Below, piece after piece: positions 10,065 through 25,000 of a stretch of 64,000 nt of DNA. The notes below the pieces were generated by a model. It was not told the DNA's origin and did not search any database. It worked only from the letters and a program-made list of their open reading frames with translations. The first letter of the stretch is position 1. Every line of letters starts with the position of its first letter. Position numbers and translations under genes: made by a program. Source of the stretch: Sipunculus nudus (lineage: Eukaryota > Annelida > Sipuncula > Golfingiida > Sipunculidae); assembly GCA_026874595.1 (NCBI GenBank), contig CM049306.1, positions 23,297,019 to 23,361,018 on the forward strand, read 5' to 3'.

Positions 10065-13000
10065 TCATGAGCTGGCAGTTTTACCGACTGACGCAACAAC
10101 CTGTTCAGCCTTTCTTTTCGCAAGTTCTGTTGCACGTTCACGAGCCTGTTTAGCTGTGCTGCAAAGTTTTTCTTTGTTTAATTTGGAATCCTGTACCACA
10201 AGAGTACTGTTGTTCCCGGTCTGTTGTTTTGGTACCTCTGGAATGTACATTTTCTGGAGCACATGTTCAAATCCTTGCATAGCCTTTGCAGCATTTTTCT
10301 TGAAGCGGTCCACTGCAAATGCCTGGATTGGCCGTGAGAGTCCAAAGACACTTGATTTAATCCATGCCTGCCGATCAACTTGTGTCCAGCTTTGGTTTTC
10401 AGAATTCACACTGTATGTACATTTTTCTTCCAATACCTGCAAGTACAGAACAGTTATAAGATGTAAATAGACAAGTGGTCAATAGTCCAAAATACTCTGC
10501 TAAAGACCTTATTTAAATATTTGAACATAATTTTTTAATCAAAGTAAACAATACTTAGTGATGTACTGCACAAGTTGAAAGCACTGAATAAGACAGATTC
10601 TAGCTAATTAACTGGACATCAACCATCAGTGCTGTTACATTTAAAAAAAGGCTGATACACTTTTGGCCTCCCAACTTTTGATGTCATGATTGATATACCC
10701 AATTTTTTTCTGTATTCTAGTGGTAGAAGTGGCTTACAAGTAAATATATATCTGATTACAGCTTCAAGCTAAGCAGAAGGGTGCCTTTCCATTCATGCAG
10801 GCCCCCTATCTGGGCGGGACTCGCACTAGTCCAGCGTGGTTGAAATCCAACAAGTGTGTTATCATTGTCCCCTTTCCATATGTGCATGCCCCCGCGTGGG
10901 TCGCGCATGCGGATCCAGGAGTGTTGGATTTCTGCGGGGGCCTTCATGTGGATGCTACATGTGTATATCAGTACCAGGCATGTGAAGTAGGCATGTGTCC
11001 TTGTCTTTGAAAAGAAAAAGTAGTTGAAAGAGCTTATTAGACTGCATAAAAAATAAACGACCAGTCTTCATTGCAATATACGGCCCAGGGCCAGCTTTAG
11101 TTAAGAGTGTGATAGGAAATAGCAACCATTCAAGCCTGGCTGGTGAGATACGATATTAATCTGCTTCAATCTGCCTCATCAGTTAGTATAAATGTTTAAA
11201 TTGAATATTTTCTTAACACATTACACTAAAATTTGAGAAATTATGATTACAAGTGCATGGGTTTATCCCAACTAACGGGTCACACGCATGCGGGGACCCG
11301 CACATATGGAAAGGGAATCTCCGCATGCGGGGTCCCGCGTGGGTGAAAATCTGCATGTATTGAAAGGCACCCTAAGGCAAACTGAATCACCATAACCTTA
11401 GTTCTAATTGTCCAGTAAAGATTTTTATTCACTATGATAGAACTAGAATATCAGCAGAAGCTGACAAAAGCCCTCAGCCAAAAGAACAGTGTTTAGAGGT
11501 GGTAACAGTAACAAGTACTAAATATCTGTTCTCACATGGATTTATATCTGTACATGTCTCAGTTATAAATATAAAATGGAGAGGTATGTACCATGATTCA
11601 TAACAATCCACCAAATGCTTTCTGAAAAATAAACTTCTAAGTTTTATTCTATTATAAGCTCTGTGACCTTGAAAAGTAGGTCAAGGTCACCCATCTTCGA
11701 ACATGAACAAGATTTTTGTCGATATACATCTTCACCAAAGAAATAAAAATCCTATTGTGAATCCTTTTAGAGATATCCCGCTCACAAGGCCAAAGTTGAA
11801 AAATCCAAGAAAAATTCAATAAAAAATCAGAAATTGCAGGTGGCGCCACCAAACTTGTGCAGCAGTTACAGACCATCAGTCCCTATGATCATAGTAAGTA
11901 TTGTGAAAATCCTTCCAATGGTTCCTGAGAAATATGCTTCTAAATGTTTTTTCTATAATCAGCTCTAAAACGTAGAAAAATAGGTCAAGGTCACCCATCT
12001 ACGAACTTGACCGAGATTTTGTCAATATACATCTTCACCGAAAAAATAAAATTCTTACGGTGAATCCTTTTCGAGATATCCCGCTCAAAAGCCCAAAGTT
12101 GAAAATTCCGATAAAAATTCATTAAAAATCAGAAATTGTAGGTGGCGCCACAGTATAGCAGGTACAGACTATTAGTCCCAATAATCATAGTAAGTTTTGT
12201 GAAAATCCACCAAATGGTTCCTGAGTAATAAGCATCTAAGTGTTTTTCTATAATCAGCTCTAAAATGTTGAAAAATAGGTCAAGGTCACCCATCTTCGAA
12301 ATTGACTGAGATTTTGTCGATATACATCTTTACCGAGGAAATAAAATTCTGACGGTGAATCCTTTTCAAGATATCCCGCTCACAAGGTAAAAGTTAACGG
12401 ACGCCGGACGGACGGACAGCTTGGGTGACGACAATAGCCCATCAGCCTAAGGGCTGAGGGCTAAAAACTAGAATACTGGTAGTCAACAAGCGACTATGTG
12501 TATCCGCCAACATCAGAGTGGAACGGGTGAAGTGAGGCATGGATTGAGTGGCAAGGGGAAATAGAGTGAGGTGTGTTGCATATTAGCATGGATGTCTGCA
12601 GCCGAAATGTGTATGTAGGTGGCGCCATCTGCCAAAGAAATCAAGAAAGCAAACCAATTTTAGGCAGATAAGTCAAACCACTACTGAGATATGAGTGATT
12701 TTAGCCCACGGCAGACAAACAGACGGACGCTGTGCAAAAATGGTTGCAGGTGACCCCTCCAGTTTTGTGTATGATTAAGAGCTATACGAGATCTATACAC
12801 ATGCCAAATTTTGGCCCAATTGGTCAAACGGTTCCCGAGATATGAGCTTTGATGTCTGCAGCGTAAACTAAAATGTAGGTGGCGCCACCTGTCATCAAAT
12901 CAAGAAAGCTGTCCCGGATGTATAAACCTGCAAAATTTTAGGCAGATATGTCAAACCACTGCGGAGTAATGAGTGATTTTATCCCATGGCAGACAAACAG

Positions 13001-16000
13001 ATGGATGCTGTGCAATAATGGTTGCATGTGGCGCCACCAGTTTTGTGTATGATAAAGAGCTATATGAGATCTATACACATGCAAAATTTTGGCCCAATCG
13101 GAATGGTTCCCGAGATATGAGTTTGGATGTCTGCAGCGTAAACTAGAATGTAGGTGGCGCCACCTGTCATAAAATCAAGAAAGCTGTTCAGGATGTATGA
13201 ACCTGCAAAATTTTAGGCAGATATGTGAAACCACTGCCAAGATACGAGTGATTTTATACCACAGCAGACAGACAGACGCTGTGCAAAAATGGTTGCATAT
13301 GGCGCCACCAGTTTTGCATATGGTAAAGAGCTATGTGAGATCTATACACATGCAAATTTTCAGGAAGATATGTCAAACCAGTACGGAGATATAAGCATCG
13401 ATGTCTGCAGCATGAACGTGAATGTAGGTGGCGCCACCTTTCATAAAATCAAGAAAGCTATCCAGGATGTATATGCATGCCAAATTTCAGGTGAATTAGT
13501 CAAACCACTGCGGAAATATGAGTGATTTTAACCACAGGCAGATGAACAGATGGACACTGTGCAAACATGGTTGCAGGTGGCGCCATCATTTTTGTGTATG
13601 TTATAAAGCTATCCAAGGGCTACATTTGTACAAAATTGTTTTCCTGATCGGTCAAACGGTTCCCGAGATATGTGGGTTTATGTGTGGAAACAGACGCACA
13701 AATGGACACTGGGCAGAGAGGAAAGGTCAGAGGTCAACACAAATTGGTTAGGCACCAGTTCACATTTGATCCGATAATTGGTGTAAGTTTCGTAAAAATC
13801 CGTCCAATAGTCTCAGAGGAGTTCTCCGGGAATGAACCTGGTCAAAAACATAGTATCCACACAACTTTGTTTTAGCGGATACAATAATATCCAAAACATA
13901 CATGACTTTCTCATGAAGTCTGTAGTTTCATATTCAATTCCTGTTAGAAAGGTTTTAAATTTCTTCATTTGAAACCATCAGTTCAGTGCATAGCTTCTCA
14001 TTTGACTTTTTGGCACACTGCCAATGACACCCCCCCCCCCCCACACACACACACATACAGGGTTGAAATGGGAATACAAAATTACAAGGCAGATTAAAAT
14101 CTTGTAGAAGCATATGAGGGATGATGATGAAATTCTTAACTTCATACAGAGCAAGTGCTGATGTCATGAACAATATATGAGCTATTGTTCTGATACCATC
14201 ATAATAAGTCGGCGTTGTTGTCAACTTGAATCAACTGCCACTTGATAACTGGTTCAAGGCTAACAGACATAATCAATGAACAGAGTTCATAATGATAGCC
14301 ACCATAACAGTAAACAACAGCTGTTTGTTCATATGGGCATTCCCCACACAGGGACCATATAGAAAGTGCAATATCCCTTAAGACCTGAAGAGCTTTCCAT
14401 TGCAGATCTAGGTTCAATGGTGCAGTCCTAAATTTATCATCTATGATCTATTTCATTATGCTATGCATTGCAACTATCAGGAGCAATGTATGTAGTAAAA
14501 CACGTTTTCATGGACTGGAAAAAGTGACTGTAGATCGACAGCCATGAGGCCAATCCTACATACACTGATCAGCTCAAGACAAGATTATGTTTTATTGTTG
14601 TCATCTGATTATATATTGTATAAGATAAATTAAATTTTAGAATGCAAAATCATGACAGTATGACCATGTTTTCAATACAATGAGCAAACAACCACTGTCA
14701 ATTTAATGAAGCAGGTACCTACCATCAGTTTGGTGTAGCCCACATTGCGTGTGTATGTTGTCAGGGTCTTCTCCTTTGGGTCCACAATAGACTCCTCAAC
14801 AATACATACAAAGCGAGGACCAGGCACAATCCTTTCTCCCCATTTTGGCATTTTATTGGTTTTTGTGAGGAGACGTTTTGTCACCAGCTTGTCCTGTCTG
14901 ATTTCCCGGCATACTGTATCCTCTGTCAGTACATGTGAGCTGTAATGATCATTTGTAGAAACATATACTGAAGAGGCCAGATACTGAAATAAGGTTTATA
15001 CTGACATTTCCACACATGCACTGCCCTTGGTGTTCTCTGCATAGTTGTTACATTTGTGACATGGAATGATGAAAAGGGGGAGGATGAACGTTTGATAATT
15101 CCATTGTCAAATTGTATATTTCTGTCTCTTGGGTCCTAAAACAAAAGAGGGTCTCATGGCCTATTAATAAGAGGTGGGAAAATATCACAAAACAAATATT
15201 CTAGTTTAAACTAGAATACGGGTAGTCGACAAGCGACTACGTGTATCCGCCAAAATCAGAGAAGGACGGGTGAAGTGAGGCATGGATTGAGTGGCAAGGG
15301 GATATAGAGTTACATGTGTTAAATATTAGAATGGATCTCTGCTACATAAACATGATTGTAGGTGGCGCCACCTGTTATTTGAATGAGAAACTATCCAAGA
15401 TATATACACATGATGCAAATTTTCATGTGGAAAAGTCAAACCACTGCAGAGATAGGAGTAATTTTATCCTACAGCAGACAAACAGATGGACGCTGTGCCA
15501 AAATGGCTGCAGGTGGCGCCACCATTTTTGTTCATGTTATAAAGCTATCCAAGGGCTACATTTGTGTAAAAAAAATTTTCCTGATTGGTTGAATGAGTCC
15601 GGAGATATAAGCATGGATGTCTACAGCGTGAACGTGAACGTAGGTGGCGCCACCTGTCATAAAATCAAGAAAGCTATGCGGGATGTATAAGCATGCTGAA
15701 TTTCAGGTAATTTGGTCAAACCACTGCAGAGATATGATTGATTTTAACCAAAGGCAGATTAACAAATGGACACTGTGCAAACATGGTTGCAGGTGGCGCC
15801 ACCTTTTGTTGTGTATGTTATAAAGCTATCCCAGGGCTACATTTGTGTAAAAAATTTTTCCGGATCAGTCAAACGGTTCCCGAGATATATGGGTTTATGT
15901 GTGGAGCGTTAATGTGAATGTATGTGGCGCCACCTGTCATAAAATCAAGAAAGCTATCTATGATGTATATGCATGCCAACTTTTAGGTGAATTAGTCAAA

Positions 16001-19000
16001 CCACTGCAGAGATATGAATGATTTTAACCCCAGGCAGATGAACAAATGGACACTGTGCAAACATGGTTGCAGGTGGCGCCACCTTTTGTTGTGTATATTA
16101 TAAAGCTATCCCAGGGCTACATTTGTGTAAAAAAATTTTCCGGATCGGTCAAACGGTTCCCGAGATATATGGGTTTATGTGTGGAGCATTAACGTGAATG
16201 TAGGTGGCGCCACCTTCATAAAATCAAGAAAGCTATCTAGGATGTATACGCATGCCGAATTTTAGGTGAATTTGTCAAACCACTGCAGAGATATGAGTGA
16301 TTTTAACCCCAGGCAGATGAACAGATGGACACTGTGCAAACATGGTTGCAGGTGGCGCCACCTTTTGTTGTGTATGTTATAAAGCTATCCCAGGGCTACA
16401 TTTGTGTAAAATTTTTTTCCTGATCGGTCAAACGGTTCCCGAGATATATGGGTTTATGTGTTGAGCGGTAACGTGAATGTAGGTGGCGCCACCTGTCATA
16501 AAATCGAGAAAGCTATCTAGGATGTATAAGCATGGCGAATTTTAGATGAATTAGTCAAACCACTGCAGAGATATGAGTGATTTTAACCCCAGGCAGATGA
16601 ACAGATGGACATTGTGCAAACATTGTTGCAGGTGGTGCCACCTTTTGTTGTGTATTTTATAAAGCTATCCCAGGGCTACATTTGTGTAAAAAAATTTTCC
16701 GGATCGGTCAAACGGTTCCCAAGATATATGGGTTTATGTGTGGAAACAGACGCACAAACGGAGGCTGGGCAGAGACGAAAGGTCAGAGGTCAAGGTCACT
16801 TGGTTAGGCACCAGTTCACATGTGACCCGATAATTTGTGTAATTTTCGGAAAAATCTGTCCAGTAGTCTCAGAGGAGTTCTCCGGAAACGAACGCGGCGG
16901 CGGCGGAACCCGGTCAAAAACATAGTATCCGCAAAACTTCGTTTTGGCGGATACAATAATCTTCTAGATTCTCTTAAACAAGAGCTGTGGCTTCAGTTCT
17001 ATTTTTATAACATTATATCACTGAAAAATAATTGAGTATTTAAAATATCTCTGCTTTTACATGTTAACAATGACTTTGACTGTCATTAAAGGGATTATAT
17101 TGTGAGAAATACTGTTTTCTCAGATACTGGGTTGTTTTCCTAAAATTTTGCAAGGTGTTTTAATTTGCTTAAAGGGACATATTTGGAGCAATATTATGCC
17201 TATTCAATTCACTGTTAATTCAGTTTTGCTTTATACAAAAGTTTCCCAGCAAAACCATCCCATCACACAGTTTTAGTACCTCACATACGGCTGTTTAACA
17301 CCTTGTTATGGCTCTGTGTGTTGATAAACACATCCACGTTTCAGTTAACCATAACAAAGCCACGTGACTGGAGCTCGGATTGGGAGCCACAACATGCAAT
17401 GTTTCAGCCAGCTGGAACATGTATAACATTTTTTGGGCCAAGACAGTCAGGGGATTTCCTTATTGACACGTGTTGTTGCTTCATGATGCACAGAGCCCCA
17501 TGCACTATCATCCTATGTTTATGTTGACACCTGTGATCATGCCTGGTCCACTGTTTTTAATACTCGTTTACAGGTAAGCAAACGGTTTCAAGGAAATATT
17601 CTGACAGGGACAGATTTTAAAGGGAAGAAACTATTTTTGTGTTAATTCAAAATGCTTATGTAAGTGATTGGGCCCCTTTAACAGTGGCCAATAAAACCAA
17701 CTGTGCCCGTTTCTTTAATTATAATTTCTTGGAGTTACTGACCTGTACATCTAAACAAGGGACCTATGGGTCACGACGCTCAGCTGATCATGATTGAACT
17801 ATAAATGTATCACCATTGTGATACTATATTTAGTCGACAAACCTTATGAATATCATGGACCTATTAGGCTATTATAAAGGAATATAATGTAATATGCGAG
17901 TAAATCATGTATGAAATTACCTGACGGATGGATTAATATGGAGTAAATATAGTGGTTTATTTTTTATTTATTTGGGAGCTGTTAAAAAAATAGCAATATA
18001 TTTGAGCAAATATGAATGCAATGACAGTACACTAAGCAGTGGTAGAATGATGATAAGGCTATTTGTTGAACGATCTATAGTGTATAGAAGTCTGCAAGAT
18101 TTCAATTTGACATATATAATGTTATTATTAACTATGCTGAAGAGTGGATTTATGAATTGTGACTGTATGACATGATATCTCTTAGGTACATTATATTGAT
18201 GCCCACCACATCTACATATTACACAATATTGACATAATTTCTGGCACGTATATAGGCAACAAACAGTTATACAATATATAAAAATATGAATATATCTGAT
18301 TCAACTTGTTCTGGTTTACTGAGGCTGACATTGGGATGGGGTTCGGAGAAGGAAGGGGCAGCAAGGAGGGTTGGATTTAGAGAGAAAAGGAGATAGAGAG
18401 AGAGGGAGGGAGCATTCAACAGTACTTAAACACCTGGAAGGTTAAAATCTAAAATATTATGAAATGTAGATAAAGTCTGAGAGAAAGAGGTAATCAAGGC
18501 CACGGTTGGTTGATATGATTGAAGAAATTGTTGCAAATAATATTTTAAGATCTGACCTTGCGCTTTCATTGGATACCTAATGACAGGCTGTTGACAGTTC
18601 AACATTTTACACATTTGTCTAATGAGATCCAATTTTTTAAATTTAAACTTTAATTAAACTGTTTTTTCTATTTTATGATATGTATACAGTTGCTATAAAA
18701 TCCCCACTCCACAGGCGGAAGGACTTGATGGGGGGGGGGGGGTGTTACGATGGGAGTTACAACGCCTCTGTCTCTCTGTATATATTTTCTTCAAATTATT
18801 AAATTTTATGCTATAGCAATAGCACTATTGTTGACAGTGCGAAGGAGCATGGACTTAGGGGTGAGAGAGAGAAAGAGAGAGAGAGAAAGAGAGCTAGAAA
18901 GAGAGAAAGGGAAAGAGAGAGGAGAAATGCTCTCTGGTAATTACTGCCTGACCCAGCCTGACCCAGACACTCACAGAATCTCTGTATATATTTTCTTCAA

Positions 19001-22000
19001 ATTATTAAATTTTATGCTATAGCAATAACACTATTGTTGACAGTGCGAAGGAGCAAGGACTTAGTGGGGTGGGGGAAGGGGATGGTGGGAGTTACAATAC
19101 CCTTGCATATACGTACAGGATATGAAATTTAATTAATCAGAGCTTACAGGAAAAAAAAGTTTATTCATAATTATTAAATATTTAAAACAGGCAAGAAAGC
19201 TAGAGAAACAAAGCAAATAATTTTAATTCCCATTTTTCTGAGCCAGGAAATTATGAACAATTTTTACATAAATTCCCTTTTTTATATCATCATTTTTTTC
19301 CAGGTTTGAAAATGTAACTATACATTTAGAGTATAACATATATATGTGAATATTTCAGTTGATTCACATTTCTTAATTGCATCAACATATATATCTAATA
19401 AATTAGGTTTATAGTACCTGTCAACATAATGGGGTGGAGGGAGGAAGGGAGGCATAGGGGTGAGAGAGAGAGAAAGAGAGAGAGAGAAAGAGAGCTAGAA
19501 AGAGAGAAAGGGAAAGAGAGAGGAGAAAGGCTCTCTGGTAATTACTGCCTGACCCAGCCTGACCCAGACACTCACAGAAGCAGTAAGCAAGGAGTGAAGG
19601 TGTTATGTAACAGCCTGGAACACTGTTAACCAATGACTTGATGTAAACATTCAAGACATGGTGCTATAAATATGGGTCACTGTGCTTAGCTGAAGTTGGC
19701 CTTGAAGGTAAAAATCTAAAATAATAATGGAGATCAAGTCTAAGATGAAAAGGTAATATATGCCATGGCTGGATGACATGATTGGTTTGTATTGATGAGT
19801 GAGAAATTGTTGCAAATAATATTTTGTGACCAAACCATGCATTCTCTAATGTCAAAATTGAAGCATGTGAGCAGTTTGTGAACATAAGATGTATATTATT
19901 ACCATGATCACTGGCTGGCTTTTTGATAGTTTGTTGACAGTTCAGTAGTTTACACATTTGCTCAATTGGATCTATTTTACATAATATATATTATTAAATA
20001 TATGTATTTTTATTTTATAAAATGTATACAGTTGAAATATAACTGATGTCTCCAGTCCCCAGATGCAAGAACCTGGTGGTGGTGGTTGGGGGGGGGGGGG
20101 GGGGGTGGAGGGCTGGAATGATGGGAGTTACAACATCTCTGTATTAACATAGTGTATATACATATAGGATTTCCACTTAATTCAACAATACTTACAGGAT
20201 TAAATAGTCCATTCACAATTACATAATATTTAAAAAAGGACAGACAGACTGTTAGACAAACAACGCTGATAATATATTTTAATATTTTAAAGTTTTTCAT
20301 CTGCAATATTACACATCTGAATACATAAGTTGCTTTCAAATTTCAGACATTAATGGCTTAAATCCATACACATACAGCATATGAAAGTTATTTCAACAGT
20401 GCTTAAAGGAAAAATTTCATAATTAGTATATATATTTAATGATAATTGAGAGATGATGGACAGACAAGAGCTGATCACTTTATGTTCCATTCTCCTGGGG
20501 CAAGAATATGTTTCAATATTAGATCTTAATTTTTTCTAATCCAATTATCTTTCAAATTGAAAAAATTGTACACATTTGCAATATTAACTAATGTCCCAGT
20601 GCACAGGTGACGGTGAGGTGCTAGGGATCAATGACAGCCGGGGGTGGGGGGGGGGGGGAAGAGATGGGATTAACAACACTTTTGCATAAACATTCAGGGC
20701 AAACAAAGCCTGATCTCCAATTCTGCTGAGGCTCGAAAATAATGAACACATGTTTGTATTAGATCCTCATTTTTTTATTTTAAGTTTAATTTGTATACAT
20801 TTCCAATATAACATATATTTCTGAATATAAACGTTGATTCATAATTCTAAATTGCATCATCATAAATCTCAATCTTGTCATGTAACACCACATCATGCAT
20901 ACAAATGTATATTTATATATTCATGGGGGGGGGGGGGGGGAGGGGGTGTGATATGAGAACAATTGTACACCTGTCACAGCAGGGGATCTCCCCCAGTGAC
21001 TGAAACAAATCAGGAACCCTGGCATAGCTGACTTCCAGTGACCTGGAGTGGCCTACCTGCATCTGGAACAAAGCAAGTGACTACAATAGACCCTCAAGAT
21101 AAAATTCAATAACTAGCCTAATTTTCAACCTTTTAGTTTCAAATTTCAGATTTAAACACATTAAATACTTATGTTTACATTCTGAGAAAATTGAATCAAC
21201 AGTACTCACAGGGAAAAAATGTGCCATGGTCAAAGTTGGGTAAAATTTCAGGTACTGATTTTATGATTATGCTAATAACTTATAAAATTTACAAAATACA
21301 GATCTAATTTTGGGTATACAATTGAATCTTAATTAAACAAAGTTATATACTTAAAAAAAATTTTCTAGCTTCAATAATTTTCATGAAACCTGAGTAAATA
21401 TTTTTCCTGATATTTTACAAAGTCAATTTTGTTTGGGCACATAACTTAAAACAATTACGCAATACTGACATCATTTCTGGCATGTGCATAGCGAATGTAT
21501 AGAAAAATATGTATATTATATATGATCAAAGTCAGATCAGTGGTTTTGATACTAGGCAGTCCTGAAGTGTAACAAAGGGTCTTAATGAAAAAATGAAGTT
21601 TTTCATTAATATCTCAAAGGAATTAAGTTCTGGTGACCAAATTCTTGGCATGGTAGGGGATTTTGGAGACATCTTACAGTATGCCTAATTTAAGGAACTT
21701 AGAGCTGAAGCTGGGGAGCTGAGCTCTAGCAAACTGCATAACACTAGGTTGATGTAAACAATATGTGACATGGTGCTTGAAAACTTGAATAAAATCTACA
21801 GTTTTTGATCAACTGGTTTCAAATTTTAAATGTTAACAGTTGAAATGCTAACAAAAACATGCTTTGAAAATTAAATCCACAGCAGTTACAGGAAAAAAAC
21901 GTGCCATGGTCAAAGTTGGGCAAAGTTTAAGGTACCAATTTTTTATTTTTGCTAATATTTCAAAAAATTTAAAAGATTTTGATCAAATTTTGGGTATACA

Positions 22001-25000
22001 ATTTAATTTTGATTAATAAAAGTTATATTACTGGAAAACAAGGGACCTATGGGTCACGACGCTCAGCCGTTATATATGATAAAAAAATATTATTTAGAAA
22101 TGAGGCACATGCTGGTTTTGTGTGGTAATATAAATATAAGCTGTATTATGAGTTGTTGTTGTTTAGCTTATGTATGATTTTGATAGTACCTTTGGAGACA
22201 GGGAAGAGGATTGATTTCATTTATTTTATTAACAAATGGAGTACTATTGTCATACAGATTTTGACTTGGCCATATAACTTATAAGCAGAACATATAATAT
22301 AAGAGTTTAACTATTTATTAAAAAAAATTACAAATACTGTCCCAAATACAATTTTTATAAAAAATAAGAGAATCATATGATTTTTTTAAATGAAATATAA
22401 CTGATATGATTATTAAAATAATATTGAAGAATATATTCATGAATGCATTCATGAATACATTTTGAAAGTATTTGCACGAGTATTCATATACTTTCATTTT
22501 TACCTGAATTCCTATTCTTTATGCAAGAAATTTTATAATGGAGTACATAATCATATTCGTATTTAAATACAATTACAAAGTATTCGCACCATGTCTGGTA
22601 TTTATTCAGTTTCACCAACCAATGATGTTGAGAATCCAGAATATACAAAATTCACACATTTAAATAATGATCATAAGTACCTGGTTTTATGGCTTTTATT
22701 TATATTAAAAAATAACTGTAAAAAATTCATTTTGGACTAATTTCACATCAATGTACACACTAGACACAGTAGGAATCTAGATTAATATTATCAACTGCAT
22801 CTTTGTCTATCATTAATTTCCTTCATATGATCCCTAATGATTAGTAATTAATAATATGATTTACTTCTTTATCATTAAAATTGAACTGAAAAATGCCATA
22901 GGTGACTGCATGGTGTTATTTGGAATATGTGACATTCTACCCATCGATACAAGATTCTTATATCATCAGTAACTGCAAGTTAATTTTCTGTTACTCATCA
23001 ACTAACAAATTCCTTTTCTATTATTTTTTCTTTAATTTGTTGTAAAAAAAACAATACAAAATTATTAATTTATTGTTTATTGTTATGTCGTTTTTCAAAA
23101 CAATTACTAGATGAGTTGGGTTGGACACCTGGATCAACTGTGGCTGGCCATAAGCTGCCTGGATTCCTGTATGCCTCGCCTCAAGCGTGCATAATTTGAT
23201 GAAAGGTCAACAAGGTCAACATATAGGTGACTCAAGAGGGGCTGGAGAGAGCCAAAGTCTGACAGGGTCTCATAAAAAACATTAATAAAAGCTACAATTT
23301 TTGGCCAATTTCTTTAAGCTTTCTAAACTAAAAAGCTGAAATTCTAATGTGTGCATGATATGAAAATTATATCAACAGTGTTCACAGGACACAAACGTGC
23401 CATGGTCACAGTTGGGCAAAATTTAAGGTACTAATTTAAAATTTATACTAATAACTTATAAAATTTGAAAAATTCAGAACTAATTTTGGGTATTCAATTG
23501 AATCTTGATTAAATAATGTTACATCCCTGACAAAAAAATCTCTAGCTTCAGCAATGCCCTTGTTAAGGGAGTAAATATATTTCTTGATTTTTTACAAAGT
23601 GCATTATGTTTGGGCCCATAACTTAAAACATTTACGCAATACTGACATCATTCTGGCATGTGCATAGAGAATGAAAAATATGTATATTATTTATGATTAA
23701 AGTCAGATCAGTGGTTTTGATATTAGGCAGTCTTGAAGTGTAACAATGGGTTTTTAATGGAAAAATGAAGTTTTTCATTAATATCTCGAAGGTATTAAGT
23801 CCTAGTGACCAAATTCTTGGCATGGTAGGGGATTTTGGAGACATCTAACTGTATGCCGAATTTAAGGAACTAAGAGCTGAAGCTGGGGAGCTGAGCTCTT
23901 GCAAACTGCATAACACTAGCTTGATGTAAACAATATGTTACATGGTGCTTGAAAACTTATTAAAATCTACAGTTTTTGATCAACTGGTTTCAAATTTTTG
24001 GTGTTAACAGTTGAAATGCTTACAAAAACATGCTGTGAAAATTAAATCCACAGTACTTACAGGAAAAAAACGTGCCATGGTCAAAGTTGGGCAAAATTTA
24101 AGGTACCAATTTTTTATTTTTATTAATATTTTAGAAAATTTAAAAGATTTTCATCTAATTTTGGGTATACAATTTAATTTTGATTAATTAAAGTTATATT
24201 ACTGGAAAAAAGGTCGATAGCTTTAACATTTTTTTGTGTTAAGTGTTCAAATATCTTTCCTGATTTTTTACAAAATGCATTATGTTTGGGCCCATAACTT
24301 TTTTAAATTAAATAATACAGACATAATTTCTGGCATGTACATAGGAACTTTATAGAGGAATATTTATGGTAAATATGAGGAAAAACAGATGAGTGGTTTT
24401 GATATTAGGCAGTCCTGAAGTGTGAAAATAGGTTTTTAATAAAAAATTGAGGTTTTTCCTTAATTTCTCAAAGGAACGAAGTTGCAAAGACCCAGTTTTC
24501 GGCTTGGTAGGAGATCTTGGGGGCATCTAACATTATGCCAAATTTTGGATTCCTAGGTCTTACGGTTTCAAAACGTGCCACATCTACGGACGGACGGACG
24601 GACGGACGGACGGACAGACGGACGGACGACGGACAATGGACCACGACTATAGCTCAGATGACTAATAGTCAGCTGAGCTAAAAAGTGCTTAGCTTTAACA
24701 AGTTTTGTGTTAAGTGATCAAATTTTTTTCCTGATTATTTACAAAATGCATTATGTTTGGGCCCATAACTTTTTTAAATTATATAATACAGACCCAATTT
24801 CTGGCATGTACATAGGAACCATATAGAGGATTATTTATGGTAAATACGAGGAAAAACAGATGAGTGGTTTTGATATTAGGCAGTCCTGAAGTGTGAAAAT
24901 AGGATTTTAATAAAAAATTGAGGTTTTTCCTTAATTTCTCAAAGGAACGAAGTCGCAAAGACCCAGTTTTCGGCTTGGTAGGAGATCTTGGGGACATCTA

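Noticed and set aside
13197-13751. Overlapping ORFs with repeated VGGAT peptides in the family B array
   Set aside because: The GGAT residues come from translating the ggtggcgccac palindrome. Frames break from unit to unit, so they are not genes.
15361-16642. CRISPR-like look of short palindromes at regular spacing
   Set aside because: The 'spacers' are themselves copies of two unit types, the genome is eukaryotic and there are no cas genes. It is a tandem-core mobile element.
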